From positions 62,001 through 126,000 of the forward strand of contig NZ_WTSX01000005.1 of assembly GCF_009828745.1 (NCBI RefSeq): DNA of 64,000 bases, read 5' to 3'. Below, piece after piece: positions 9,490-19,444 of the stretch. The first letter of the stretch is position 1, and each line of letters starts with the position of its first letter. The DNA is from Erysipelothrix anatis (GTDB taxonomy: Bacteria > Bacillota_I > Bacilli_A > Erysipelotrichales > Erysipelotrichaceae). Position numbers and translations under genes: made by a program. Under the pieces are notes generated by a model that was given only the letters and a program-made list of their open reading frames with translations, searched no databases and was not told the origin of the DNA.

Positions 9490-9503
9490 TTACCCAAAAC
9501 AAG

Positions 9504-9536
9504 TAAAAAAAACGCTTCAGAAGAAGCGTTTTTTTA
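9504..9536. terminator. Bidirectional terminator between AraC gene and GH101 gene
   Basis: A 9-bp stem (AAACGCTTC with GAAGCGTTT, 4-nt loop) is flanked by an A-run on the left and a T-run on the right, so it can end both converging transcripts. Confidence 0.9.
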
Positions 9537-9537
9537 A

Positions 9538-12500
9538 TTAGGGATTAGAACGTCGTTTAAATTTAGTGAAGCAAAGCACGATACCTATTACACTCATCAT
9601 GCTTCCAAATATAACTATCATTGAATTTACAGCAACACCTGTCGAAGGAAGGTTCGAGTTTCCATTATCTGAAGATCCTTCTGGCTTCACTCCCGGATCG
9701 GATGGATCCATCGGATTTACGGGTTCTAGAGGATCGACAGGGGTGACGGAATCTCGAAGTTCAAGGTTTTCAAAACCACGTTCAATTTCCATAATAATAC
9801 TGTCAATTTCACTTTGTGAAGGCTTATCCAATAATGCTCTTTCATCAATTTTCGCTAATAGTGCAACACCCTGTTTAACACTTGTTTCTAAATGTGTGTA
9901 CGAGTCTACTGTATAGTTGTTCACCTCAAGTGCTTCAAATTGTGCAATGAGTGTACGTAAGCGCTCGATACTTAAATCTGTTAGTGGTGGAGTTATATTA
10001 GTTTGATTTACTATAGATATATTATCTAGAATGAAATCATTATACCCGCGGAAGTTGATGTCTTTATTTGATGCATCTTCGACATCTGCCTTCGTAGCTG
10101 TCGAGTAAATAGCAAACCATGTCTGGCCCGTCTCAGATCCCGTAATCTCAAATTCCATTCTTTGAGGCCCTTCTTGGTCTCTGGTTGATACCATTTCAAG
10201 CATCTGTTCATTATTACTTAAGTGTCCATCACCTATCATCACTGCATAAGTATAATCTGAACCCATCTCGTAGTCGAACGATACCATGTATTTTTGTCCG
10301 GGTTCGAAACGCACCATTTGTGGAATCGTTTGATACACGCGTCTTTGACGCCCGGTCAGTCCATTTGTTTTAAGTGACCAATCTCCATCGATTACATCGC
10401 TAATTCGTTTATTATTCCAACCTCGTTGTGTGTACGGATCATGCTTTTCGGATAAATGAGTTCGGTTATCTTCTACCCCCTCTATATCACCGACGACAAA
10501 TGGGTAAATGCCCTGAGCATTATTCTCAAAATCATTGAAAAAGTTACCCGTTTCATCGATTGGATTTCCTGCATTTTCCGTTATTCGTACACCGTCAAAG
10601 TACGTCGCACCACTTCCCGGTTCACGGGTCAATTGAAGCGTTACGTCGCCAGTTTGAGGTGCTTTAAAGAAGACAAACATATTTTGAAAGTAACTTGTAT
10701 CATCCACAGTTGATGATTTCGTATTATGCTCATAGGCCTTGACATAGTTCTCCGCAATGGAGCGATTTGTGTACGCTTCTTTTCGTTCTTCATCCGTAAC
10801 AATTGAAAGTGTTGCTTTCGCATCGCTACGGTTATCCACGCCAACATAAGCCACGTAATCTGCACCAGGGGTAAGATCGGTGAGAACTTGTGATACAGAT
10901 GAAAGTGAATCATTATCCCGCATCACAAGCATATCATTCGAAGCTTGTGATTTTTCGATTGTAATCGAATCAGTATCACCTTTTTGTGTCCATGCATCCA
11001 GGTTTTGTGTATTGAACCCAGGGTCAACGATATGTGCTCCTTCACCGTAAGTCATTTCAGCTTGCTTCTGAGTACCACGATAAACGGAATACGGCATATC
11101 AGCCTCTGCATTCAGTGTTATCTTTCCGTCAACTACCGGAATTTCAGAAACCAGTTCTTTACCCGTTTCTGTGAGTTTGTAGTACATCACAGAACTCACA
11201 TTCCAATCTGAAGGGAGTTCCCACTCAGTTTTTCCACCTATTTTATTGAAGTGATACAGTTTTTCTTCTGCATTAGAAAGCGTCTTGCCCGTTGCATCCC
11301 ATGACCAAGGAATTAGGTACGTTTCACCATCTAATACGATTTTATCATTCAACGTCATTGTACGATGTGTATAACCATCGTAATCATTTTTAAAATCATT
11401 TGAACCCCGTTTGATTTTTAGTGTATTGTTCATCTCGTCGATGAGTGTTACTTCCATTTCCGGAGTCCATTCATAGGACAATCCATCTTGATTCGTCATC
11501 GTAACCACTTCACCATTGACCCATTGATTTACTGTAAAATGTTGAACAAACTTAGTCGGGACATTGTTCTCAAATAGATTAACGATGTATCCGTTGTAAT
11601 CATTTCGCCCTTGCCATCCTTCGAAGTCTTTCATATCGTAACCCCCAAGAAGTGGCGCAATCGCTGCTCCGGTATAAGCTGGATAATCAGCAACCCATAC
11701 ATCTTTTTGATGATTATAAATAAATCGCGCAACATTACTATTGATACCTTTTAATTTGTAGCCGCCATAGGTCAAATCAGCAGCCCAATGTGAGAATGTC
11801 GTATCTGGTTCAAAGGCATATCCCCATTCACCACCAAGACGCCATCCTTGATCATTAATTTCCTTCGCTAACTGATGGCTTGCCCAGGCACCATTATCAC
11901 CAGATTGTCCATTACCCCATACATCAACATAAATGAAATCTAAATTGTTGTTGGGCCCTAAGACATTCCCTAATTCTTCAAATCGTTCACGCCGGCCACC
12001 TGCAAGATCTTTAGCAGCATCAATGTTAATCCCTTGATCAATCCAATTCCAACCATAATTGTATGAACCGTCCGCATTTTTTCTCAGCAACGTTTCAGAA
12101 AAGTATTTAGATTCTGGGTACGTCTCACTAGCGTTCACGTGTATCCCAATACGTGCTCCATAGTCTACGGATCGATCAAGTAATTTTCTAAACTCCGTGA
12201 CACCACCAATTCTACTTCCAATATTCGCATAATCTAAGTGACCAGAATCATGACCCTCACTACCGTATCCTTTGAGCAGAATAGATTGACCCAGACCATC
12301 TGTGTGAAGTCCGATTTTTTTGATACCATCCAGTGTCGTTAAAAATGGATTTTGTGCGTGTGAACCAAAATTCATTGCAATGCGATATGCAACTAAATCT
12401 GGTACATCTTCAGCTCCTTTAGCAACATACATGATATCCCGATAGGCGATTGCAGCATCTTGCCAATTTACTGTTTGATCATTATTTCGATCTTCACTGA

Positions 12501-14505
12501 GTACTACCTTAACAACTGGCAACTCTAGAGTATCATCGTCATACATCACATCACGATGATAATACCATGGTGAACTTTGCAGCCCCATTGAGTTAAAACT
12601 CAGATATTCTTGAACACGTGCATTTACGCGAGTAAAGTCATTGGAACCACCACCCGCTGAATATTGTGAGTTTGAGTAGATTCCGGCAGCGACTTCACCA
12701 TTAGAAATAAACCCATACATAAGTGGCTGATTATATCTGCGTAATTGTGAATCTACAGGTACAAGCGTATCGCCCGAAACAGTAGTATCAGTAGACATTC
12801 GTGTCGCCATGAGCTGTGAATCTGCTTCACTGCTACGAACAGAAACTAAACTATGATTCGGGATTTCAATCGTCCGTACTGTTGTCTCGTTAGTGTACGG
12901 TGTCGGATTGTTGTTTTGAATTTTTGTTACTTCAAACGTAACACTTTCCCCGTCCACCCTAAGTATCGCAGTAAGATCGACATTTAGCATGTGAGCTTCA
13001 TCCCGTACCTTCATGAGATACTCAACTTGATTTTCAGCCAAACGTGTCATAGAAACCTCAGGAATTACATCAATCCCGTTAAGTACCAATGTATTTAAAA
13101 TGCTAGGTTGTCCATGCATTATGGTTCCATTATTAAGTTCATACTTAACAATACGTGGAAATGTTTCGTCTATGGTGACTGTCATTGCATCAGACTTTAT
13201 TGTTGTGAGTGTACCACCTTCAATTGGATCTGTAGGACGTTGTTGCGGAATATGACGAATCACAACATTATCGAGCAACACTTCCAGTGTTCCACGGTCT
13301 TTAAAGATTCCAATTTCCGCAGCATTAGGATGAAGACTTCCCATGATATTTGAGAACACTTCTTCCCCGTCAACAGAGAGAGCCAACGTTGAATCAGACA
13401 CTTTAGCAGTCATTTTAAATGTTTTTCCTTGTTCGATACGTGGGCCTTCGGCCATGCTAGAATAACTCGACTTCGTCCCGAAATGCTCACTGAAAAAGAG
13501 ATTCGTTTCATCTCCTGTTGAGACAGTTGCAAACGTTTTAGAATCTACAGCACGCATCGCAAAACCAAACCGATTTGCTTTTCCTTTAACAGTCACATCA
13601 GCTTCAATTGTGTAATTATCCATAAGTGCGACTCGCTCGAAAGTTGCAATTTGTTTTCCCGATGCGCTATCAAAATTAACCTTTAGTGCTTGGCCTGATT
13701 CCGTGGTAACGATTTCTTGTTTAACATCGCCAAGCATTGGAAAGAGGACCTTCGTATCGCCTAGAGATTCTGATTCGAAGTCCAATTTAAATTCATAATC
13801 ATCATATATATCCACAGTTTCGCGTGGTTCACGAATAATTTCTTTAGGAATATCTGTTTGATCGGTCGATTTGATCATAATACTCGAAGACTCACTACCA
13901 AATTGACCCAATCTAATCGCAATATCTTGATATGGAGCTAAAGCATCGACTATTCCTGGGTCAAACATATGATCACTAATTACAGTTTGCTCGCCTTCAG
14001 ATTGAGCTCCTTTCAAAATAAACTTATTATCTTTAAATGTAACATCAAGGCTGTAAGATTCATTTTGAAGTGGTAATGTTCCGCCGAGGGCACCATACGT
14101 TCCTTGACCATCGACTGCATATTGCCAAAACCATCCACTTGCATTGTATCCAATAGAAATGTAATTATTGAAGTCTTTAAAAAACAACATAATATTTAGT
14201 CGTGTTTTTTGTGGGTTGGATAACGGAATAAAAGTCAGTGAAGTTCCAACTTCTTTTCCATTCATTTTCCATCCGTTCTTTTTGGTGAAAAAAGCAGACT
14301 TATCACTATTATTGTTTGCTTCGTGAGATGACAATTGAATATAACGCGTTTCATCTTCAATTCTCTCCTCTATTGTTCCTTGTGGACTTAACAAACTTAT
14401 CCAATCTGGATTGGTATCAGTAGTAGCACTAACTATTTGTGGGTTAACAGCACATAACGTTAAAACTAATACCAATGACCACAGACCAATCATTAATTTT
14501 TTCAT
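9538..14505 (-). CDS. LPxTG-anchored endo-alpha-N-acetylgalactosaminidase (GH101)
   Basis: A 1655-residue surface enzyme of glycoside hydrolase family 101, which releases the Gal-GalNAc (core 1) disaccharide from serine or threonine of mucin-type glycoproteins. A signal peptide spans about residues 1-27. The catalytic barrel contains the DFIYVDVWGNG nucleophile motif near residue 857 and LGGEWGYAFEP, with the likely acid/base Glu, near residue 891. Beta-rich lectin-like regions flank it. A FIVAR-like helical region (about 1505-1585), a proline-rich spacer and LPSTG (1619-1623) followed by a membrane helix and KFKRRSNP complete it, so sortase should attach it to the cell wall. ATG 14505 follows GGAGG; the ORF start at 14547 has no such site. 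Confidence 0.95.
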   Translation of the reverse strand: MKKLMIGLWSLVLVLTLCAVNPQIVSATTDTNPDWISLLSPQGTIEERIEDETRYIQLSSHEANNNSDKSAFFTKKNGWKMNGKEVGTSLTFIPLSNPQKTRLNIMLFFKDFNNYISIGYNASGWFWQYAVDGQGTYGALGGTLPLQNESYSLDVTFKDNKFILKGAQSEGEQTVISDHMFDPGIVDALAPYQDIAIRLGQFGSESSSIMIKSTDQTDIPKEIIREPRETVDIYDDYEFKLDFESESLGDTKVLFPMLGDVKQEIVTTESGQALKVNFDSASGKQIATFERVALMDNYTIEADVTVKGKANRFGFAMRAVDSKTFATVSTGDETNLFFSEHFGTKSSYSSMAEGPRIEQGKTFKMTAKVSDSTLALSVDGEEVFSNIMGSLHPNAAEIGIFKDRGTLEVLLDNVVIRHIPQQRPTDPIEGGTLTTIKSDAMTVTIDETFPRIVKYELNNGTIMHGQPSILNTLVLNGIDVIPEVSMTRLAENQVEYLMKVRDEAHMLNVDLTAILRVDGESVTFEVTKIQNNNPTPYTNETTVRTIEIPNHSLVSVRSSEADSQLMATRMSTDTTVSGDTLVPVDSQLRRYNQPLMYGFISNGEVAAGIYSNSQYSAGGGSNDFTRVNARVQEYLSFNSMGLQSSPWYYHRDVMYDDDTLELPVVKVVLSEDRNNDQTVNWQDAAIAYRDIMYVAKGAEDVPDLVAYRIAMNFGSHAQNPFLTTLDGIKKIGLHTDGLGQSILLKGYGSEGHDSGHLDYANIGSRIGGVTEFRKLLDRSVDYGARIGIHVNASETYPESKYFSETLLRKNADGSYNYGWNWIDQGINIDAAKDLAGGRRERFEELGNVLGPNNNLDFIYVDVWGNGQSGDNGAWASHQLAKEINDQGWRLGGEWGYAFEPDTTFSHWAADLTYGGYKLKGINSNVARFIYNHQKDVWVADYPAYTGAAIAPLLGGYDMKDFEGWQGRNDYNGYIVNLFENNVPTKFVQHFTVNQWVNGEVVTMTNQDGLSYEWTPEMEVTLIDEMNNTLKIKRGSNDFKNDYDGYTHRTMTLNDKIVLDGETYLIPWSWDATGKTLSNAEEKLYHFNKIGGKTEWELPSDWNVSSVMYYKLTETGKELVSEIPVVDGKITLNAEADMPYSVYRGTQKQAEMTYGEGAHIVDPGFNTQNLDAWTQKGDTDSITIEKSQASNDMLVMRDNDSLSSVSQVLTDLTPGADYVAYVGVDNRSDAKATLSIVTDEERKEAYTNRSIAENYVKAYEHNTKSSTVDDTSYFQNMFVFFKAPQTGDVTLQLTREPGSGATYFDGVRITENAGNPIDETGNFFNDFENNAQGIYPFVVGDIEGVEDNRTHLSEKHDPYTQRGWNNKRISDVIDGDWSLKTNGLTGRQRRVYQTIPQMVRFEPGQKYMVSFDYEMGSDYTYAVMIGDGHLSNNEQMLEMVSTRDQEGPQRMEFEITGSETGQTWFAIYSTATKADVEDASNKDINFRGYNDFILDNISIVNQTNITPPLTDLSIERLRTLIAQFEALEVNNYTVDSYTHLETSVKQGVALLAKIDERALLDKPSQSEIDSIIMEIERGFENLELRDSVTPVDPLEPVNPMDPSDPGVKPEGSSDNGNSNLPSTGVAVNSMIVIFGSMMSVIGIVLCFTKFKRRSNP

Positions 14506-14623
14506 ATTTCCTCCATCTAGAGCCTTTGCCCAAATTAATGATAGCACTTACATTGTGGTGTGTGTTTAGTTAAATTGTGATAGAAGTTATATATGTTGAG
14601 GTTTAAATAAAACAAACATACAA

Positions 14624-14650
14624 TAAAAAAACGCTTCTTTCGAAGCGTTT
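14624..14650 (-). terminator. Intrinsic terminator of the nucleoside transporter operon
   Basis: A 9-bp stem (AAACGCTTC with GAAGCGTTT) followed on the minus strand by seven T. The stop codon of the last permease gene starts within the stem. The stem sequence is the same as that of the terminator at 9504-9536. Confidence 0.9.
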
Positions 14651-15602
14651 AACGTTTTCCTTGGTCGTATGGATCCCCAAGAGCTTTTGGAGCTGCTTGT
14701 GTTTTCGAAGAGAACCATAAGACAATTAAGGTTGCAATATACGGGAACATCTTGAAGAATTGTTCTGGTATATTTAAATTTGTAAAGAATGGAATTGCAG
14801 AGTATACATTTGAGATTGTAAGGGTTAATGCAAAGAAAATTGATGAAATGAATACCGGTATCGGTTTCCATTGTCCAAAAATTAAAATCGCAAGCGCTAA
14901 GAATCCGTAGCCACTCACAGTTCCCGAGAATGATGTACTTACTGGAATCATAATCGCAAATCCACCAAGTCCACCCAGTGCACCAGAGATTAATACAGCA
15001 GCCCATCGAATTTTGTAGACATTTACTCCGGCCGCATCAAGTGCATTAGGGTTTTCACCCGCCGCACGCAAACGTAATCCAAAACGTGTTTTGTACATTA
15101 CGAATACAACAACAATCAGAATAATGAATCCGAGGTACGTTGTAATATACGCATTTTTAAAGAATAAGTCACCAATGACAGGTATGTCCCCTAACAATGG
15201 AACTTTTCGAATTAAGAATACATTTTTGAATGGAATTTCTTTAACAGAGTAAACCAATCGGGCCATAACAACCGCAAAAGCAGGTGCGAACATATTGATC
15301 GCAGTACCCGAAATAGTTTGATCCGCCTTCATGTTGATAGATGCAAATGCGTGTACTGCGGCAATTGCCATTCCTGCTAGAATCGCTGCGATCATTCCAA
15401 TTACAAACAGAAGTTGCGGCGCAAACATTCCTTGTAACATGAATAGTGTTAGGATTCCAAAGAAGGCACCAAATACCATAATTCCTTCCAAGGCAATATT
15501 TACAACACCACTGCGTTCAGAAAAGAGTCCACCAAGTGAAACCATGAGTAATGGAATCGCTACATAGAGCATTTGTTGAAATACAAAGTATGCCATTGTC
15601 AT
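14649..15602 (-). CDS. BMP-type nucleoside ABC transporter, permease 2
   Basis: A 317-residue, strongly hydrophobic inner-membrane permease of the BPD_transp_2 family (NupQ/YufQ-like), with about 8-10 membrane segments. Motifs such as ERSGVVNIALEGIMVFGAF and LRLRAAGENPNALDAAGVNV are typical of this permease partner. It pairs with the preceding permease, the double ATPase and the BMP lipoprotein to import purine or general nucleosides. Its ATG overlaps the upstream stop by four bases and follows GGAGG at nine bases. The gene ends the operon at an intrinsic terminator. Confidence 0.92.
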   Translation of the reverse strand: MTMAYFVFQQMLYVAIPLLMVSLGGLFSERSGVVNIALEGIMVFGAFFGILTLFMLQGMFAPQLLFVIGMIAAILAGMAIAAVHAFASINMKADQTISGTAINMFAPAFAVVMARLVYSVKEIPFKNVFLIRKVPLLGDIPVIGDLFFKNAYITTYLGFIILIVVVFVMYKTRFGLRLRAAGENPNALDAAGVNVYKIRWAAVLISGALGGLGGFAIMIPVSTSFSGTVSGYGFLALAILIFGQWKPIPVFISSIFFALTLTISNVYSAIPFFTNLNIPEQFFKMFPYIATLIVLWFSSKTQAAPKALGDPYDQGKR

Positions 15603-16693
15603 GATTCTTTACCTCCTGATTTTTTATCTCGTGTTAGTTTACCAATAACACCTCGCAAGAATACAGTTAATGCAGAAATATAGATAATTGCGGATGTGAT
15701 GACTTGGATGATCTCGGGCTCTAGACGGAATAATTGTAAGTTATTACCACCATATGTAATTTGAGAGATAAAGAGACCTGAGAAGATTATACCTATTGGA
15801 TTGTTTTGACCCAACAAGGCAACAGCAATTCCATCAAATCCTTCTTTGAGTAATCCATATAAGGTAGTCATGTATATTCCAACATCAGATAGATACATCA
15901 ACGCTCCACCTAGTCCAGCAAGACCTCCAGCAATCATCATTGATAAGATGATACTACGTGTCTCATTAATTCCAGCATAACGGCTTGCATGTCGGTTAAA
16001 TCCAACAGCGCGAAGTTCATACCCAAATGTAGTTTTCTCGAGCACGATATACAGAACTATAGCACTAATTATTGCAATAATGATACCAATATTCAATGAT
16101 GAATTCGGGAAGATTGTATCCAATCCCATTCTTGGCAAGTATGCATTTTTAGGCGGTAGTGTACGACTGTATTGCGCATCAAATGCTGTACGCATAATCA
16201 AGAAGTTAACCAGATAAACTGCAATATAGTTCATCATAATTGACGAAATAACTTCGTTAACATTTCGATAGGCTTTTAAAGCACCAACTACTAGTCCCCA
16301 AATAGCTCCTGCAAGAGCACCTAAAACAATACCTACAATCCAGCCAAATCCAGGAGGCAAGAATGTCCAGTTAACACCAACATAAATTGCGGTGAAGGCA
16401 CCAACAGTAAATTGTCCCGTTACCCCGATATTAAACAGTCCAGTTCTAAATGCAAATCCAACAGATAAACCCGTCATGATAATTGGTGTTGCATTAAAGA
16501 GCACGTTACCAATTCCACGTAGTCCATCATGTAAACCACCCTTTAGGATTAACGCAAATGCGCTTAAGACAAATTGTGGTTTAATCGCTAAAATAACGAT
16601 AAATCCAAAAACGAGTCCAATTGCTACTGCTAATAATGAAGCAATTAAGTTGTGGGATTGTTCGTTTTTAAAATAGTTTTTGATTTTACTCAT
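15599..16693 (-). CDS. BMP-type nucleoside ABC transporter, permease 1
   Basis: A 364-residue membrane permease of the BPD_transp_2 family, NupP/YufP-like. It has a short basic N terminus, then about eight to ten hydrophobic helices. The segments TGLFNIGVTGQFTVGAF and TTFGYELRAVGFNRHASRYAG match the conserved core, the second being the cytoplasmic loop that contacts the ATPase. Its start overlaps the ATPase gene by 8 bp and its stop overlaps the next permease by 4 bp, showing one translationally coupled unit. Confidence 0.92.
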   Translation of the reverse strand: MSKIKNYFKNEQSHNLIASLLAVAIGLVFGFIVILAIKPQFVLSAFALILKGGLHDGLRGIGNVLFNATPIIMTGLSVGFAFRTGLFNIGVTGQFTVGAFTAIYVGVNWTFLPPGFGWIVGIVLGALAGAIWGLVVGALKAYRNVNEVISSIMMNYIAVYLVNFLIMRTAFDAQYSRTLPPKNAYLPRMGLDTIFPNSSLNIGIIIAIISAIVLYIVLEKTTFGYELRAVGFNRHASRYAGINETRSIILSMMIAGGLAGLGGALMYLSDVGIYMTTLYGLLKEGFDGIAVALLGQNNPIGIIFSGLFISQITYGGNNLQLFRLEPEIIQVITSAIIYISALTVFLRGVIGKLTRDKKSGGKES

Positions 16694-18215
16694 CAGTATT
16701 TCCTCGTTTCGCTCCAGCCATGTAAAGTCCTAATTCTTGCTGTGTTACGGAATCTGGAGTAAATTCTCCTACTAATTCACCATTATGCATTACAAGAATT
16801 CGATCACTTACATTCATTATTTCAGATAGCTCATAGGATACAAGAAGTACGGATTTTCCTGCATCACGCTGTGCAACAAGTTGTCTATGAATATATTCAA
16901 TCGCACCAACATCAAGACCCCGTGTTGGTTGTACTGCCATTAATACATCACTACCCATATCAATTTCACGGGCTAAGATAGCTTTTTGTTGATTACCACC
17001 TGACATGCTACGAACAATTGTATGAGGCCCTTTTGAACTTCGAATATCAAATTTCTCGATCATTTCTTTTGAATATACATCAATGGCATCATACTTCATA
17101 AAACCATTTTTTGAGAAACGGTCTTCAAAATAAGACTTTAATACGATATTGTCTGCCAGATTGTATTCCAAGACAAGACCATCACGGTGGCGATCTTCTG
17201 GGATATGTGAAAGCCCATGAGTGTTACGATAACGAATCGATTTATTTGTAATATCATTATCACCAAGCGCAATGACACCCGACTTAATTGGCAACAAGCC
17301 TGCTAACGCATATACAAGCTCATGCTGGCCATTTCCTTCAATCCCTGCAATACTTACAACTTCACCACGTCGTAAATCAAAGCTAATATTTTTGATTGCG
17401 TCATGACCTCCATGCGTGGAATCAATGGATAACCCATTAACAGATAGTACAACATCGCCAAGTTTTGCAGGTGCTTTGTCAATCGTAAGATCAACTTTAC
17501 GTCCAACCATCATTTCTGACATTTCTTCAATTGAAACATCTTTAACATCTACAGTTCCAATATACTTACCTTTACGTAAAACAGTACAACGGTTTGCTAC
17601 TTTTTTTATCTCGCCTAATTTATGTGTAATGAAAACTAGTGACTTACCTTCTTTCTGAAGTTGTAACATAATTTGCATCAGCTCATCAATTTCTTGAGGT
17701 GTTAGTACCGCTGTCGGTTCATCAAATATCATGACATCACTTTCGCGATAAAGCAGTTTGAGAATTTCAACACGTTGTTGCATTCCCACAGAAATATCTC
17801 TAATTTTTGCATCAGGATTTACATTCAGTCCATAACGTTCACTAAGCTCAACAATTGCTTGGCGGGCTTCTTTTTTATCTACGACACCTTTTGATGTTTG
17901 TTCAACACCAAGGATAATATTTTCAGTAACTGTAAACGTATCAACAAGTTTGAAGTGTTGATGCACCATCCCTATTTTAAGTGCCGTTGCTTCATGCGGA
18001 TTTGAAATTTTCGTAGGAACTCCACGAACAATAATCTCTCCGCCATCTGGTTGATACATACCAAAAAGGATTGACATCAACGTTGATTTTCCCGCACCAT
18101 TTTCCCCTAGTAGTGCGTGAATTTCACCTTCGCGAATATTTAATGTAACTTGATCATTCGCAATGATGCCAGGAAATACTTTAGTTATTTCTTTCATTTC
18201 GACGATATGATTCAT
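16686..18215 (-). CDS. BMP-type nucleoside ABC transporter, duplicated ATP-binding subunit
   Basis: A 509-residue protein made of two fused ABC ATPase domains, like NupO, RbsA and MglA. The first domain has Walker A GENGAGKST and Walker B VMIFDEPTAVL with signature DISVGMQQRVEIL; the second is degenerate, with GIEGNGQHEL in place of Walker A and signature RSMSGGNQQKAILARE. This asymmetry is normal for the family. ATG 18215 is preferred over a GTG at 18224 because AGGAG is eight bases before the ATG and overlaps the GTG. A terminator-like hairpin separates it from the lipoprotein gene upstream. Confidence 0.93.
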   Translation of the reverse strand: MNHIVEMKEITKVFPGIIANDQVTLNIREGEIHALLGENGAGKSTLMSILFGMYQPDGGEIIVRGVPTKISNPHEATALKIGMVHQHFKLVDTFTVTENIILGVEQTSKGVVDKKEARQAIVELSERYGLNVNPDAKIRDISVGMQQRVEILKLLYRESDVMIFDEPTAVLTPQEIDELMQIMLQLQKEGKSLVFITHKLGEIKKVANRCTVLRKGKYIGTVDVKDVSIEEMSEMMVGRKVDLTIDKAPAKLGDVVLSVNGLSIDSTHGGHDAIKNISFDLRRGEVVSIAGIEGNGQHELVYALAGLLPIKSGVIALGDNDITNKSIRYRNTHGLSHIPEDRHRDGLVLEYNLADNIVLKSYFEDRFSKNGFMKYDAIDVYSKEMIEKFDIRSSKGPHTIVRSMSGGNQQKAILAREIDMGSDVLMAVQPTRGLDVGAIEYIHRQLVAQRDAGKSVLLVSYELSEIMNVSDRILVMHNGELVGEFTPDSVTQQELGLYMAGAKRGNTDE

Positions 18216-18245
18216 CGGTTTCACTCCTTCAATGAATTTTAAACA

Positions 18246-18272
18246 GAAAAAGCCCCAACGAAGGGGCTTTTC
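18246..18272 (-). terminator. Hairpin between bmpA-like gene and its ABC genes
   Basis: An 8- to 9-bp GC-rich stem (AAAAGCCCC with GGGGCTTTT) with U-tract on the minus strand, 15 bp after the lipoprotein stop. As an attenuator it would let the binding protein be made in excess of the transporter, a common arrangement in binding-protein ABC operons. Confidence 0.88.
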
Positions 18273-18287
18273 TAATTACTAGTTGGT

Positions 18288-19400
18288 TTAGACAATTTTA
18301 ACTTTTTCTAATTTCAAGTCGCTGAAATCATTAGCATGTGTTGTTGGAATTGATGAACGTATTCCATCTTTGTCTGCTTTGAAATCTGCGTAGATTTTAT
18401 CATAATCTGCTTTTGTGAATGTCTCGAAACGATCAAATTTGTCTGGCAATCCTACTGAATCATTTGCGATTCCATAAGTTGTTGCCTTACCACCTTCGAA
18501 TTTACCTTCGTAGTGATTTTTCAATGCTGCGTGAACAGATCCTTGTAACTGCTTGACTGCTGATGTAATGATTGTTTCACTGTCAGCGCTTTGATCTTTG
18601 TCAACACCAATAGATTTCTTGTTTGCTGCTTGTGCGGCTGCAAAGACTGAGTTTCCTGCACCACCCGCTGATGCGAAGATTACTTCAGTACCCGCTGCAT
18701 ACCATCCAGCTGCAAGTGTTTGAACTTCTGGTTTTGGCTCAAATGTATTTGCGTAGTTGTAACGGACTTCAACGTCAACGCCTAACTCTTTAGCTGCTGC
18801 ATCTGCTCCATATAGATAACCAATACCATATTTTTCAACTGCTGGTACTCGGTATCCACCAATAAATCCAAGTTTAGTCATGCCATCTTTAACTGCTGCA
18901 TATCCTGCAAAGAATCCTGACTCATGTTCATCATATAGCAATGAGTTTGTATTGCTTCCAATAACTGGCTCAGAGTCACCATTTTCTTGAGGTAAGCTAT
19001 CCACAAAGATAAAGTTTACATCAGGGAAATCTTTCTGTGCTCTAAATACTGCATTATTAAATAGGAATCCAGGTGTTACAATAACTTTAGCTTTTCCATC
19101 TTTGATAGCTTTACTAATTGTATTGTAGTACTCATCATCATTAGCTGTTGATGGTCGGTAATAAGTTGCTGAGATTTGTTTGTCCTTGTTTGCTTCGTTA
19201 TGTTCTTTAACATACGATTGAACACCTTCCCATGATCCTTGGTTGAATGATCCGTCATCGATCGTTCCAACGTCTGTGATTAAAGCAATTTCACCACCGG
19301 TACCTTCTTTGCCTGTTTCTTGCTCCTTTTCAGGTGAAGCACAAGCTGTCAGTCCAAATACCATTAATGCGACTAATGCTATAGTCCAGAATTTCTTCAT
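18288..19400 (-). CDS. bmpA: BMP family nucleoside-binding lipoprotein
   Basis: A 370-residue lipoprotein of the basic membrane protein (PnrA/NupN) family that captures nucleosides outside the membrane. The signal peptide MKKFWTIALVALMVFGLTAC has its lipobox LTAC with Cys20. ALITDVGTIDDGSFNQGSWEG is the BMP signature that shapes the nucleoside pocket. The frame is open to 19505 but ATG 19400 follows GGAGG at the right distance. It is the first gene of the importer operon; a palindrome and a -10 element lie 45-90 bp upstream. Confidence 0.95.
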   Translation of the reverse strand: MKKFWTIALVALMVFGLTACASPEKEQETGKEGTGGEIALITDVGTIDDGSFNQGSWEGVQSYVKEHNEANKDKQISATYYRPSTANDDEYYNTISKAIKDGKAKVIVTPGFLFNNAVFRAQKDFPDVNFIFVDSLPQENGDSEPVIGSNTNSLLYDEHESGFFAGYAAVKDGMTKLGFIGGYRVPAVEKYGIGYLYGADAAAKELGVDVEVRYNYANTFEPKPEVQTLAAGWYAAGTEVIFASAGGAGNSVFAAAQAANKKSIGVDKDQSADSETIITSAVKQLQGSVHAALKNHYEGKFEGGKATTYGIANDSVGLPDKFDRFETFTKADYDKIYADFKADKDGIRSSIPTTHANDFSDLKLEKVKIV

Positions 19401-19444
19401 TGTTATCCTCCGTACAAGTTCTCCTTGTAAGACAATAATAAGCA

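Noticed and set aside
9566-9916. Plus-strand frame opposite the GH101 C terminus
   Set aside because: It is antisense to a clear gene and owes its openness to the repeated Pro/Asp-rich wall-spacer codons.
9504-14650. Identical hairpin arms AAACGCTTC flanking the GH101 gene (9510-9531 and 14629-14650) as ends of a mobile element
   Set aside because: Both are ordinary terminators with T-runs; no target duplication or recombinase is present, though the shared stem is worth a glance.
14587-15006. 139-codon minus-strand frame rich in Cys and Trp
   Set aside because: Overlaps the permease gene in another frame and extends across its terminator.
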